A stretch of 19,984 bases of DNA from an uncultured Phascolarctobacterium sp. (lineage in GTDB: Bacteria > Bacillota > Negativicutes > Acidaminococcales > Acidaminococcaceae), in the NCBI GenBank assembly GCA_905207485.1, contig CAJLLL010000037.1, forward strand, positions 1 to 19,984. The letters are read 5' to 3'. The notes under the pieces are model-generated. The model saw nothing but the letters and a program-made list of their open reading frames with translations, made no database searches and had not been told where the DNA came from. Below, piece by piece: positions 19,590 through 19,984 of the stretch. The translations under genes were made by a program, and so were the position numbers. Within the stretch, counting starts at the first letter, position 1. Each line of letters begins with the position of its first letter.

Positions 19590-19984
19590 TTATTCTTTAT
19601 TCAAATGTTCGTCAAGCATGCCCTGGTTAACGCTGTCCAGCGTGCCTATAATTTTAACTTTTAAGCGGGTAATGCGCAGGGCTTCCACTTCTTCAACACT
19701 AATTTCCGCTTTGGGCAGTTTAACGCTTTGGCCAACCTGCGGCTGTGTATTAAGCTGCGTATAAACCCAGCCGCCGATGGTGTCGCACTGGCTGTCGTCA
19801 AGGTCAAGCCCGAACAGGTCGTTAACATCTTCCAGCAGCATTTTGCCGTCGATAGAATATGTTTTATCGGTTTCTTCTTCAACTTCGGGACGTTCTTCGT
19901 CGAACTCGTCCTGAATTTCACCAACGATTTCTTCAACAATATCCTCAAAAGTAACAATTCCACTCATAACACCATATTCATCTA
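19590..19984 (-). CDS. CBS / CorC_HlyC-domain membrane protein (hemolysin family), C-terminal part
   Basis: The frame is open to the right edge, so only the last roughly 130 residues are seen and the true start lies outside the window. It begins DEYGVMSGIVTFEDIVEEIV and continues GEIQDEFDEE, the classic end of the second CBS domain in the HlyC/CorC (UPF0053/CNNM) family. A CorC_HlyC transporter-associated domain follows: YSIDGKMLLEDVNDLFGLDL, then IGGWVYTQLNTQPQVGQSV and ALRITRLKVKIIGTLD. Full-length members have an N-terminal DUF21 membrane domain and are linked to Mg2+/Co2+ or other cation efflux. The ATG at 19967 is internal to the CBS motif and not a start. Confidence 0.92.
   Translation of the reverse strand, partial: DEYGVMSGIVTFEDIVEEIVGEIQDEFDEERPEVEEETDKTYSIDGKMLLEDVNDLFGLDLDDSQCDTIGGWVYTQLNTQPQVGQSVKLPKAEISVEEVEALRITRLKVKIIGTLDSVNQGMLDEHLNKE

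Overview
The window reads as chromosomal DNA of an anaerobic, moderate-GC Firmicute. Supporting signs are strong AAGGAGG-type ribosome binding sites, sigma-A-like promoters with 17-nt spacers, a very long homodimeric-type pyruvate:ferredoxin oxidoreductase, a type III glutamine synthetase and a short-form ThiC. The overall flavour suggests a Negativicutes gut anaerobe (Acidaminococcaceae such as Phascolarctobacterium), but that placement is inference. The window opens inside an ion/citrate-type transporter gene and closes inside a CorC/HlyC-type gene on the minus strand. I see no insertion sequence, prophage or CRISPR array.

Layout. 1-1575: end of a CitMHS-like antiporter with a perfect terminator, then an EamA/DMT permease. 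1613-2310: an XRE regulator with an AT-hook-like tail, then tRNA-Thr(CGT). 2449-3093: a UspA protein. 3021-3270: a compact locus that I read as a type I toxin-antitoxin module of the Fst/par architecture (29-codon membrane peptide gene, convergent small RNA, shared bidirectional terminator). 3311-4200: purC on the minus strand with its own promoter and leader hairpin. 4281-8456: a nitrogen-assimilation cluster, glnN (GSIII) - amt - glnK, with a promoter-proximal attenuator-like hairpin and an operator-like dyad. 8457-8940: a 480-nt gene-free stretch rich in palindromes and repeats. 8941-10219: an iron-dependent alcohol dehydrogenase (minus). 10340-11680: thiC. 11708-11791: a second small-RNA unit resembling the antitoxin RNA, without a toxin beside it. 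11830-13588: a two-gene minus-strand operon (unknown protein and GNAT acetyltransferase, overlapping by ATGA). 13688-14917: an MdtG-like MFS exporter. 14941-15642: a gamma-carbonic-anhydrase-like protein. 15687-19371: nifJ (PFOR). 19551-19984: 3' part of a CBS/CorC_HlyC gene.

The most interesting item is the 3021-3270 module. The toxin mRNA has a consensus promoter (TTGACA-N17-CATAAT), a 5' hairpin that occupies part of its Shine-Dalgarno sequence and a 5'-to-3' complementarity. The facing small RNA has its own promoter (TTGCGT-N17-TATAAT). It carries a diverged copy of the toxin start region that can pair with the toxin mRNA over 31 positions (27 Watson-Crick and 4 G-U) with only a 3-nt bulge. 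The second small-RNA unit at 11708-11791 has the same promoter/terminator plan and may be an orphan antitoxin RNA for a relative located elsewhere.

How the genes work together: glnN, amt and glnK form a classic ammonium uptake, assimilation and sensing set. NifJ feeds acetyl-CoA and reduced ferredoxin, the iron alcohol dehydrogenase can dispose of reductant, and the carbonic-anhydrase-like protein could handle the CO2 released by PFOR. The remaining genes look like independent housekeeping transcription units, most with their own promoter and terminator.
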